Below are positions 54,868 to 63,053 of a stretch of 64,000 nucleotides of DNA, piece by piece. Below the pieces are notes generated by a model, which was not told where the DNA came from, ran no database searches, and saw nothing but the letters and a program-made list of their open reading frames with translations. Each line of letters starts with the position of its first letter. Positions within the stretch are counted from its first letter, which is position 1. This DNA comes from Cognatilysobacter xinjiangensis (lineage in GTDB: Bacteria; Pseudomonadota; Gammaproteobacteria; Xanthomonadales; Xanthomonadaceae): contig NZ_BMXY01000001.1 of assembly GCF_014651995.1 (NCBI RefSeq), forward strand, positions 1,488,001 through 1,552,000, in the 5' to 3' direction. A program made the translations under genes and the position numbers.

Positions 54868-56210
54868 CAGCCGGCCACGCCCAGCGCGCGCAGCATGCCG
54901 CGCGCCTTCGCGCGGGTCTCGTCCAGTTCGCGCTGCGGATCGGAGTCGATGACGATGCCGGCGCCGGTGCGGAAGCGCACCTCGCGGCGCTCGACCTCGG
55001 CGCTGCGGATCAGGATGTTGAGGTCCATGTCGCCATTCGGCGCGAGCCAGCCCATCGCACCGGTATACGCACCGCGGCCCACGCCTTCCAGCTCGGCGAT
55101 GACCTGCATGCAGCGTACCTTCGGGCAGCCGGTGATCGTGCCGCCGGGAAACACCGCCCGGATCACCTCGCCGGGCGTCGCGCCCGCGCGCAGCCGGCCG
55201 CGCACGTTGCTCACGATGTGGTGCACGTGCGCATAGCTCTCGACGGTCATCAGCTCGTCGACCTCGACGGTGCCGGGCCTGCAGACGCGGCCGAGATCGT
55301 TTCGCTCCAGGTCGATCAGCATCACGTGCTCGGCGCGTTCCTTCGGATGGCCGACCAGCTCGCGGATGCGCTGCATCTCGTCGTCGCCCGGCAGGCGCGG
55401 GCGCGTGCCGGCGATGGGGCGCGTTTCGACGAGATCGCCCTGCACGGCGACGAGGCGTTCGGGCGATGCGCTGACCACCGCCACACCGTCGTAGGCGAAC
55501 AGGCCGGCGAACGGCGCGGGATTGTTGCGGCGTAGGCGATCGAACAGCGCGGCGGGCTCGACGTCCGCCGCGAAGCGCGCCGTCCATCCCCGCGAGATGT
55601 TGGCCTGGAACACGTCGCCTGCGGCAAGGTAGTCGAGCACGCGGCACACGCCGTCGGTGAAGCGCGCGGGCGCATCCTCATCGACGGCGACGGGCGCGGT
55701 CCACTCCGGCAACGGCGCGAGCGCCGCGGCGGCCCGGAGGTCGTGTTCGACCGCATCGGCAACGGCATCGTCGAGCGCATGCAGGCGGCACTCGCCGGTC
55801 CCGCGATCGCGCTCGATGGCCGCCTCGATGCGCAGCGCGATCGCCACGGGCAGCGCGCCCGGCGCCTCGGGCAGGCGCAGGATCGGCTCGACCTGCGCAG
55901 CGGCCTCGTACGCGATCAGCACCGCCCAGCCGCCGACCGGGGTGGCGTTGCCCGCATCGCCCGCGATGTCGTCCAGCGAACCGAAGAAGTCGACACCGAC
56001 TTCGCGCCCCTGCGCGTCGCGCACGCGTCCGTCGCGGCCGAGCACGCGCGCCTCCTCGCCGGTGGCGAGCAGCAGGTCGCGGCGGCCGATGCGCGTGCCC
56101 GACGCGCTGGATTCCAGCAGCACGCGATAGCGGTGTGGCGCGAGGCGGTGCAGGTCGAGCAGGTCGCCGGCGCCGCTTAGCGCGCGCAGGACGGGAGGCG
56201 TCGACGGCAT
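54867..56210 (-). CDS. pabB: Aminodeoxychorismate synthase component I
   Basis: Chorismate-utilising enzyme of 447 residues that aminates chorismate. The C-terminal half (about 190-445) has GDVFQANISRGW, AYDGVAVVSASPERLVAV, ETRPIAGTRPR, ERAEHVMLIDLERNDLGRV (core LIDLERNDLGRV), VFPGGTITGCPKVRCMQ and GAMGWLAPNGDMDLNILIR. The motif PIAGT has Ala where E. coli PabB has the Lys that forms a covalent intermediate (PIKGT). Ala at this place is also found in TrpE and in a second class of PabB. Because pabC is directly downstream (1-base overlap), PabB is favoured over anthranilate synthase. Confidence 0.88.
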   Translation of the reverse strand: MPSTPPVLRALSGAGDLLDLHRLAPHRYRVLLESSASGTRIGRRDLLLATGEEARVLGRDGRVRDAQGREVGVDFFGSLDDIAGDAGNATPVGGWAVLIAYEAAAQVEPILRLPEAPGALPVAIALRIEAAIERDRGTGECRLHALDDAVADAVEHDLRAAAALAPLPEWTAPVAVDEDAPARFTDGVCRVLDYLAAGDVFQANISRGWTARFAADVEPAALFDRLRRNNPAPFAGLFAYDGVAVVSASPERLVAVQGDLVETRPIAGTRPRLPGDDEMQRIRELVGHPKERAEHVMLIDLERNDLGRVCRPGTVEVDELMTVESYAHVHHIVSNVRGRLRAGATPGEVIRAVFPGGTITGCPKVRCMQVIAELEGVGRGAYTGAMGWLAPNGDMDLNILIRSAEVERREVRFRTGAGIVIDSDPQRELDETRAKARGMLRALGVAG

Positions 56211-56278
56211 AGGGCACCACGGAGCGGCGGGGCCGCGATTATCGCCGCTCGAGGCGGCCCGGGCGGCCGCGACCGCGC

Positions 56279-56309
56279 AAAAAAGAAGCCCGCGGCATGC
56301 GCGGGCTTC
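56279..56309 (-). terminator. Terminator after fabF
   Basis: A 9-bp stem (56285-56293 with 56301-56309), 7-base loop GGCATGC, and six A on the plus strand (56279-56284), that is six T on the minus strand. It lies 22 bases past the fabF stop and splits the fab group from pabB. Confidence 0.88.
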
Positions 56310-56331
56310 GTGCAGTGCCGCGCGATACCGA

Positions 56332-57570
<1,239 letters not shown>

Positions 57571-57630
57571 GACTTCGACCTCGAACTGCGGATGTCTGGG
57601 CGGCGATACGTCGCCGCATGGTGTGGCTGC

Positions 57631-57658
57631 AAAAACACGGGGCCGCAATGCGGCCCCG
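57631..57658 (-). terminator. Terminator between acpP and fabF
   Basis: A 9-bp GC stem (57638-57646 with 57650-57658) with loop AAT; on the minus strand it is followed by GTGTTTTT (T run 57631-57635). It is 56 bases past the acpP stop and could let acpP be made in excess over fabF. Confidence 0.8.
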
Positions 57659-57713
57659 GTTTCGTAGCGTGGAGGACGGAAGCGCCACGGCCTTCCGCCT
57701 CCTCGTCAGCGGC

Positions 57714-57953
57714 TTACGACTTGACGTGAGCCTTCACGTAGTCGATGGCCTGCTGCACGGTGGTGATCTTCTCGGCCTCTTCGTCCGGGATCTCGCACTC
57801 GAACTCTTCCTCGAGCGCCATCACGAGCTCGACCGTATCGAGCGAGTCGGCGCCGAGGTCGTCGACGAACGAGGCGTTGGTGGTGACGTCTTCTTCCTTC
57901 ACGCCGAGCTGTTCGACGACGATCTTCTTGACGCGCTCTTCGATGCTGCTCAT
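57714..57953 (-). CDS. acpP: Acyl carrier protein
   Basis: The 79-residue carrier of growing acyl chains. The phosphopantetheine serine is in [16 protein letters not shown] (DSL motif, Ser at about residue 37). The acidic, four-helix sequence is typical. It is the most abundant product of the cluster, which fits its own strong ribosome site (GGGAGGAGAGAGA before the ATG), a TATACT promoter element at 58019-58024 and a terminator just downstream. Confidence 0.98.
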   Translation of the reverse strand: MSSIEERVKKIVVEQLGVKEEDVTTNASFVDDLGADSLDTVELVMALEEEFECEIPDEEAEKITTVQQAIDYVKAHVKS

Positions 57954-58018
57954 TGGATCTCTCTCCTCCCGGGACGGGATGCTAGATGGACAAGTCTAAA
58001 TGAATCGATGCGGGCCGG

Positions 58019-58046
58019 AGTATAGCGGCCGGCCCCGCGTGAAAAA
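58019..58046 (-). promoter_or_regulatory. Possible promoter of acpP
   Basis: A good -10 box TATACT (58019-58024) on the minus strand, 16 bases from a weak -35 TTTTTC (58041-58046). Transcription would start near 58012, giving a leader of about 58 bases to the acpP ATG. Confidence 0.4.
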
Positions 58047-58073
58047 CCCGTTCGGCCGCAGCCGCCGGTCGCC

Positions 58074-58817
58074 TCAGGGCATGTACATGCCGCCGTTGAC
58101 GTGGAGCGTCTCGCCCGTGATGTACGCGGCGTTCGGACCCGCCAGGAACGCCACCGCACGCGCGATGTCTGCCGGCTCGCCGAGGCGGCCCAGCGCGATC
58201 TGGCCGAGCATGCCGGCCTTGGCCTCTGCGGGCAGGCCACGCGTCATGTCGGTATCGATGAAGCCCGGCGCGACCACGTTGACCGTCACGCCGCGCGAGC
58301 CGATCTCGCGCGCCAGCGACTTCGAGAACGCGATGATGCCGGCCTTCGCCGCGGCGTAGTTCGCCTGCCCCGCGTTGCCCGTCACGCCGATCACCGAGGC
58401 GATGTTGACGATGCGGCCGCGGCGCGCCTTCATCATGCCGCGCATCACCGCCTTGCAGGAGCGATACACGCTGGTGAGGTTGGTATCGAGGATGGCCTGC
58501 CAGTCCTCGTCCTTCATGCGCATCAGCAGGTTGTCGCGCGTGATGCCGGCATTGTTGACGAGGATGGAGATCGGGCCGACGTCCTTGCCGATCGAATCGA
58601 CCAGCGCCTCGATCGCGCCGGGCTCGGTCACGTTGAGCACGCGCCCCTGCCCGCCGCTGGCGGCAAGGCGCCCGCCGATCGATGCGGCGCCCGACTCGCT
58701 CGTCGCGGTGCCGATCACGATCGCGCCCTGGGCCGCGAGTTCGTCGGCGATCGCCGCGCCGATGCCGCGCGTCGCGCCGGTCACCAGTGCGATCTCGCCC
58801 TTCAATGCTTCCGTCAT
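58074..58817 (-). CDS. fabG: 3-oxoacyl-ACP reductase
   Basis: NADPH-dependent reductase of the elongation cycle, 247 residues. SDR motifs: ALVTGATRGIG, VNNAGITRDNLLMRM (core NNAGITRDN), catalytic Ser in NIASVIGVTGN and Tyr/Lys in YAAAKAGI. The C-terminus PGFIDTDMT and HVNGGMYMP is typical of FabG. It sits between fabD and acpP as in E. coli; this placement separates it from the PhaB-like paralogue at 8006. The ATG at 58817 is 56 bases past the fabD stop. Confidence 0.96.
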   Translation of the reverse strand: MTEALKGEIALVTGATRGIGAAIADELAAQGAIVIGTATSESGAASIGGRLAASGGQGRVLNVTEPGAIEALVDSIGKDVGPISILVNNAGITRDNLLMRMKDEDWQAILDTNLTSVYRSCKAVMRGMMKARRGRIVNIASVIGVTGNAGQANYAAAKAGIIAFSKSLAREIGSRGVTVNVVAPGFIDTDMTRGLPAEAKAGMLGQIALGRLGEPADIARAVAFLAGPNAAYITGETLHVNGGMYMP

Positions 58818-58873
58818 TACGTATCTCCGTTTGCTGCTGCCGGCGTCACCGGTCGCGTGATTGCGTCGCGCGC

Positions 58874-59818
58874 TCAGCCCTGCCAGTCGGCGAGCGCGGC
58901 GTCGAGGTCGGACGGCGCGCCGAGCGCACGCGCGTCCACCGACTTGTCGATGCGCTTGACCAGGCCGGTCAGCACTTTGCCCGGGCCGCATTCGGCGATG
59001 CGCGTGGCGCCGCGGGCGACCAGCGTCTCGACGCACTGCGTCCACTGCACGGGCAGGTAGAGCTGCCGCACCAGCGCGTCGCGGATCGAGGCGATGTCGG
59101 TGCGCACTTCGGCGTCGACGTTCTGCACGATCGGCAACTGCGGCGCAGACCACGCGAGCCCGTTCATCGCTTCGGCAAGGCGGTTCGCGGCCTCGCGCAT
59201 CAGCGGCGTGTGCGAAGGCACGCTGACGGCCAGCTTCACCGCCTTGCGCACGCCGCGCTCGGCGAGCGCGGTCAGCGCGCGGTCGACCGCATCGGCATGG
59301 CCGCCGATGACGATCTGGCCGGGCGAATTGAAATTGGCGGGGACGACGACCTCGCGGCCGCTGCTGGCTTCGCAGACCTCGAGCACCAGCGCATCGTCGG
59401 CGCCGAGTACCGCGGCCATGGCACCCGTGCCCGCAGGCGCGGCGGCCTGCATCAGCTGCCCGCGCAGGCGCACGAGCCTAGTGGCATCGGCCAGCGGGAG
59501 CGCGCCTGCGGCGACGAGCGCGGTGTATTCGCCGAGGCTGTGGCCGGCGAGTTGCGCCGGCATCGCACCGCCGCGCGCCAGCCACAGGCGCCACACGGCG
59601 ATGCCGGCGGCGAGCAGCGCGGGCTGGGTGAACTCGGTGGTGTTGAGCTCGGTGTCGGGGCCTTCCTGGCTCACGCGCCAAAGATCGACGCCAGCGCCCT
59701 CGCTCGCCTCGGCGAACGTCGCCTGCACGACCGGATCGGCCGATGCGAGGTCGGCCAGCATGCCGACCGACTGCGAGCCCTGGCCCGGGAAGACAAATGC
59801 GAGTTGCGTTGAGGTCAC
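58874..59818 (-). CDS. fabD: Malonyl-CoA:ACP transacylase
   Basis: Loads malonyl groups onto ACP. The 314-residue protein has FVFPGQGSQSVGM at the start, the nucleophile Ser in LAGHSLGEYTALVAAG (core GHSLGEY), the active-site His region VPSHTPLMREA and GPGKVLTGLVKRI. The start is a GTG at 59818, since no ATG is near and the family begins with this segment (TSTQLAFVFPGQGSQ). fabH lies 163 bases upstream and fabG 56 bases downstream. Confidence 0.96.
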   Translation of the reverse strand: MTSTQLAFVFPGQGSQSVGMLADLASADPVVQATFAEASEGAGVDLWRVSQEGPDTELNTTEFTQPALLAAGIAVWRLWLARGGAMPAQLAGHSLGEYTALVAAGALPLADATRLVRLRGQLMQAAAPAGTGAMAAVLGADDALVLEVCEASSGREVVVPANFNSPGQIVIGGHADAVDRALTALAERGVRKAVKLAVSVPSHTPLMREAANRLAEAMNGLAWSAPQLPIVQNVDAEVRTDIASIRDALVRQLYLPVQWTQCVETLVARGATRIAECGPGKVLTGLVKRIDKSVDARALGAPSDLDAALADWQG

Positions 59819-59930
59819 GCGCGATGGCCCGATGGGGAACGCGCCATGATACGGACGAAGTCTCCGCGCTGTCTGTACTGCGGCGTACGCCGCCGATCGG
59901 CGCAGGCCACGGCCGTTGGCCGAAAATGCG

Positions 59931-59959
59931 AACGCCCGCCGGTGCGAGCGGCGGGCGTT
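59931..59959 (-). terminator. Hairpin after fabH
   Basis: A 10-bp stem (59931-59940 with 59950-59959) with a 9-base loop, 22 bases past the fabH stop; the minus strand continues CGCATTTTCG. It could partly separate fabH from fabD expression. Confidence 0.6.
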
Positions 59960-59981
59960 GCAGGCAGCAGGACGGCGGCGA

Positions 59982-60962
59982 TCAGTAGCGCAGCAGCGCC
60001 GAGCCCCAGGTGAATCCGCCGCCGAACGCCTCGAGCAGCAGCAGCTGGCCGCGCTGCACGCGGCCCGATCGCACCGCCTCGTCGAGCGCCAGCGGCACCG
60101 AACCCGACGACGTGTTGCCGTGCTTGTCGACGGTGACCACCACGCGCTCCATCGGCATGTCCAGCCGCTTGGCGGTGGCCTCGATGATGCGCAGGTTGGC
60201 CTGGTGGGGGATCAGCCAGTCGATGTCGTGGCGGTCCAGGCCGTTGGCCTCGAGCGTTTCCTCGACCACGGAGTCCAGCGCCTTCACCGCGTACTTGAAG
60301 ACGTCGTTGCCGGTCATCATCACGCGCACGCCGGCGTTGTGCTCCTCCGGCTTGAAACCGGCCGACACGCCCACCGGGTTGTAGAGCAGGTCGCGTTTGG
60401 TGCCGTCGGCATGCAGGTGCGTGCTGAGGATGCCGGTCTCGGTATCCGCCTTGAGCACTACCGCGCCCGCGCCGTCGCCGAACAGCACGCAGGTCGAGCG
60501 GTCGTTCCAGTCGAGCATGCGGGTGAGCGTCTCGGCGCCGACGACCAGCGCCGTCTTCGCCGCGCCCGTGCGGATGAACTTGTCGGCCACCGTCAGCGCG
60601 TAGACGAAGCCCGAGCAGGCCGCGTTGACGTCGAAGGCGGGGCAGCCGATAGCGCCCAGGCGCGCCTGCAGCAGGCAGGCCGTGGACGGGAAGATGATGT
60701 CCGGCGTGGTCGTGCCGAGCACGATCAGGTCGATGTCCGCGGCGGTGACGCCGGCGGCTTCCATCGCGCGCGTGGCGGCGTGGAAGGCGAGGTCGCAGGT
60801 CGTCTCGCCCTCGGCGGCGACGTGGCGCTCGCGGATGCCCGTGCGGGCGGCGATCCATTCGTCGCTGGTTTCGACGAACTTGGCCAGATCGTCGTTGGTG
60901 AGGACCTTCTCCGGCAGGTAGCTGCCGGTACCCGCGATGCGCGCGAAAACTTGCTGGGTCAT
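59982..60962 (-). CDS. fabH: Beta-ketoacyl-ACP synthase III
   Basis: Condenses acetyl-CoA or another short starter with malonyl-ACP to begin a chain. The 326-residue protein has the catalytic triad Cys ([11 protein letters not shown]), His (IPHQANLRI) and Asn (HGNTSSGS). Additional family strings are [24 protein letters not shown] and VFGDGAG-like [11 protein letters not shown]. The start at 60962 ([11 protein letters not shown]) follows the family. rpmF lies upstream with 183 bases between, where E. coli has plsX. Confidence 0.96.
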   Translation of the reverse strand: MTQQVFARIAGTGSYLPEKVLTNDDLAKFVETSDEWIAARTGIRERHVAAEGETTCDLAFHAATRAMEAAGVTAADIDLIVLGTTTPDIIFPSTACLLQARLGAIGCPAFDVNAACSGFVYALTVADKFIRTGAAKTALVVGAETLTRMLDWNDRSTCVLFGDGAGAVVLKADTETGILSTHLHADGTKRDLLYNPVGVSAGFKPEEHNAGVRVMMTGNDVFKYAVKALDSVVEETLEANGLDRHDIDWLIPHQANLRIIEATAKRLDMPMERVVVTVDKHGNTSSGSVPLALDEAVRSGRVQRGQLLLLEAFGGGFTWGSALLRY

Positions 60963-61033
60963 CCCCTGCCTCGCCGATGGCCGACCGGGCATCGGGACCC
61001 GGCGGACGCCACCGTATGTACGGTGGCCTGTAA

Positions 61034-61062
61034 AACGGCGATGCGACCCGGAGGTCGCATCG
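61034..61062 (-). terminator. Probable terminator after rpmF
   Basis: A 10-bp perfect stem (61039-61048 with 61053-61062) with loop CGGA, then CCG and TTTT on the minus strand. It is 84 bases past the rpmF stop, in the 183-base rpmF-fabH gap, which holds nothing else recognised. Confidence 0.6.
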
Positions 61063-61145
61063 ATGATTCGCGGATCCAGGCCGCGATCCGCGCCGCCAGC
61101 GTGGCCGCGGCGCGGAGACTCGTCAGGCGCAGGCGCGCCCGGCGA

Positions 61146-61340
61146 TCACTCCTCGTCGGCGACCTTCGACTGGGTGTTAATCACCTTCTTGCCGCGGTAG
61201 TAGCCGTCGGCCGTGACGTGGTGGCGCAGGTGCGTCTCGCCCGTGGTCGGGTCGGTCGCCAGTTGCTTGGCGCTCAGCGCGTCGTGGGCGCGGCGCATGC
61301 CACGGCGGGAGGGAGAAACGCGGGACTTCTGGACGGCCAT
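61146..61340 (-). CDS. rpmF: 50S ribosomal protein L32
   Basis: A 64-residue ribosomal protein: [20 protein letters not shown], then [21 protein letters not shown] (core [14 protein letters not shown]). The gammaproteobacterial type lacks the zinc cysteines, and none is present here. It follows yceD by 118 bases on the same strand, the standard yceD-rpmF pair that heads the fab cluster. Confidence 0.97.
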   Translation of the reverse strand: MAVQKSRVSPSRRGMRRAHDALSAKQLATDPTTGETHLRHHVTADGYYRGKKVINTQSKVADEE

Positions 61341-61458
61341 CGGGGTGCTCCGGTGAAACGTGTGGCGGCGTCGGGCATCGGGCCCTGGCCGAAGAAAGGT
61401 GGAAATTATCGCTTAGCCCGGTGGCGGGTGCCACTGGCCGGCGGATGAAGCCCGGGCG

Positions 61459-61992
61459 TTACTCCGGCTTGTTCTTGAGGGCCGCGAGCGCCGCGAACGG
61501 ATTCGGCCGTTCGGCCGCTTCCGGCGCCTCGCCCGCGCCCCACCCGCTTTCGACCGCGTCCGTGCCGGGCGCCACGGGCACCACCGGCACGGTGAGGATC
61601 AGTTCGTCCTCAACGACGTCGAGCGTGACCAGCTCGCCCGACGGATCGACCAGCAGCGCCTCGTAACCCGGCGGCAGCGCCGCTTCCTCGGCCTCGTCAC
61701 GGATCAGGCCCATGCGCTGGTCGATCTGGACCGGCAGGAAGAACCGTTCAAGCGTGCGCTGGCAGACCAGCGGCAGCTGCGCCTGCGCACGGACCTCGAC
61801 GTAGGCGACGCCCAGCTTGTCGCGGTCGAAGTCCAGAGAGAAGGTGACGTCGCCTTCCGGCTCCGCCAACAGGCTCGACAGTCGCTTGAGCGAGGCCAGC
61901 GGAACGCGACCCTCGAGACCACGACGGGCCGTGACCTGGCGCCAGGCGTCCAGTGTCTCGGGTACCGACTGACGGGACGCTTCGGCGGACAT
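61459..61992 (-). CDS. yceD: YceD family protein (DUF177)
   Basis: A 177-residue acidic protein. The family signature is present: QLPLVCQRTLERFFLPV (here with the single conserved CQR), then DQRMGLIRDEAEEAALPPGYEALLVD (core GYEALLVD) and LVTLDVVEDELILTVPVVP (core DVVEDELILTVP). It ends in PNPFAALAALK. In plants and bacteria DUF177 proteins influence 23S rRNA accumulation. It precedes rpmF. The promoter at 62003-62031 would give a transcript with almost no leader. Confidence 0.92.
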   Translation of the reverse strand: MSAEASRQSVPETLDAWRQVTARRGLEGRVPLASLKRLSSLLAEPEGDVTFSLDFDRDKLGVAYVEVRAQAQLPLVCQRTLERFFLPVQIDQRMGLIRDEAEEAALPPGYEALLVDPSGELVTLDVVEDELILTVPVVPVAPGTDAVESGWGAGEAPEAAERPNPFAALAALKNKPE

Positions 61993-62002
61993 AAGCCGCG
62001 GA

Positions 62003-62031
62003 ATGTTAGAGAGCCGCGCCCGGAGTGTCAA
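62003..62031 (-). promoter_or_regulatory. Strong sigma-70 promoter of yceD-rpmF
   Basis: TTGACA (62026-62031), a 17-base spacer and TAACAT (62003-62008) on the minus strand, close to the consensus. The start of transcription is predicted near 61996, only about four bases before the yceD ATG (61992). Confidence 0.7.
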
Positions 62032-62112
62032 TGCGGGCCGGCCGCGGGCCGCCCGCGTTGCCGTTTTGACAGGCGCCGGGTCAGACTGCGGCGCTCGTTT
62101 CCGGAGGCCTCC

Positions 62113-62478
62113 GTGACCGTCGTCGCCCTGCTGCTCGCCGCCCTGCTGGTGGCCACCGTGGTTCTGCTGCTCCGCCGCTCGCGGCGCGTGTCCCCGCACG
62201 AGCGCGCCGTGCGCGAGGTGCTGGATGCGGCCGACGCCCTCGAGGACCGCCTGCGCGTGGCGCGCGCGGAGATCGAGGCGGTCGCGGGCGAGCAGGTGCC
62301 GAACCCGGTGGGCGACGCGATGCGCGAAATGCTGCGCCAGCGCCTGTGGCTGCGCGACCACGGCGAATCGGCCACCCCGGCCCAGCTCGCCGACGTGCGC
62401 GACGCGATCGACGCCGCGCGCGGCCGCATCGAGCACCAGCTCGAACGCATCGAGGAAGCGAGGCTGCCGCGTGACTGA
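62113..62478 (+). CDS. Small membrane-anchored protein of unknown function
   Basis: A 121-residue protein starting at a GTG (62113) behind a clear ribosome site (CCGGAGG, 62101-62107). An N-terminal helix (about residues 2-20, VVALLLAALLVATVVLLL) is followed by a basic RRSRR stop-transfer. The cytoplasmic domain is all-helical and charged (about 28-118), probably coiled coil (LEDRLRVARAEIEAV and IEHQLERIEEARL). No known family is recognised. Its stop lies inside the yceF coding region, so the two are co-translated. It is divergent from yceD. Confidence 0.75.
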   Translation: MTVVALLLAALLVATVVLLLRRSRRVSPHERAVREVLDAADALEDRLRVARAEIEAVAGEQVPNPVGDAMREMLRQRLWLRDHGESATPAQLADVRDAIDAARGRIEHQLERIEEARLPRD

Positions 62479-63052
62479 GCCGCGCCTGATCCTCGCCTCC
62501 ACCTCGCGCTATCGCCGCGAGATGCTTTCGCGCTTCGGCCTGCCCTTCGACGCCGTCGCGCCCGGCGTGGACGAAACGCCCCTCGACGGCGAGGCGCCGC
62601 TCCACCTCGTCCAGCGCCTCGCTGCCGCCAAGGCTGCCGCCGTGGCGCGCGCCTATCCCGACGCCTGCGTGATCGGCTCCGACCAGCTCGCCGAGTTCGA
62701 CGGCCGCGTGCTGGGCAAGCCCGGCACGCCCGAGCGCGCGATCGAGCAGCTCCGCGCCATGTCGGGCCGCGAGGTGACGTTCCTGACGGCGCTTTGCGTG
62801 ATGCGCGGCGAACACGAGGTCGGCGTCGCCGTGGACCGCACCGTCGTGCGCTTCCGCACCCTGTCGCAGGCGGAGGTGGAGCGATACGTCGAAGCGGAGC
62901 AACCGCTCGACTGCGCCGGCAGCTTCAAGTCGGAGGGCCGCGGCATCACGCTGTTCGACGCGATCGAGACCGTGGACCCCACCGCACTGATCGGACTGCC
63001 GCTGATCGCGACGGCGCGCCTGCTGCGCGACGCCGGGTTCGTCCTGCCCTGA
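62471..63052 (+). CDS. yceF: Maf family nucleotide pyrophosphatase (YceF type)
   Basis: A 193-residue house-cleaning pyrophosphatase. The family N-terminus LILASTSRYRREMLSRFGLPF, here split as ILASTSRYRREML, is followed by APGVDETPLDGE, VIGSDQLAEFDGRVLGKPG, AGSFKSEGRGITLFDAIE and LIGLPL. The strings with QLAEFDG and GSFKSEG fit the YceF subgroup (7-methyl-GTP pyrophosphatase) rather than dTTP/UTP-type Maf. The start is a GTG at 62471, inside the previous gene (8-base overlap). In E. coli yceF is also next to yceD-rpmF. Confidence 0.92.
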   Translation: MTEPRLILASTSRYRREMLSRFGLPFDAVAPGVDETPLDGEAPLHLVQRLAAAKAAAVARAYPDACVIGSDQLAEFDGRVLGKPGTPERAIEQLRAMSGREVTFLTALCVMRGEHEVGVAVDRTVVRFRTLSQAEVERYVEAEQPLDCAGSFKSEGRGITLFDAIETVDPTALIGLPLIATARLLRDAGFVLP

Positions 63053-63053
63053 T

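Noticed and set aside
54867-56210. Anthranilate synthase component I (TrpE) as an alternative to PabB
   Set aside because: PIAGT would fit TrpE, but the gene is fused by overlap to pabC and no trp gene is near. PabB is the simpler reading, with Ala-type PabB being known.
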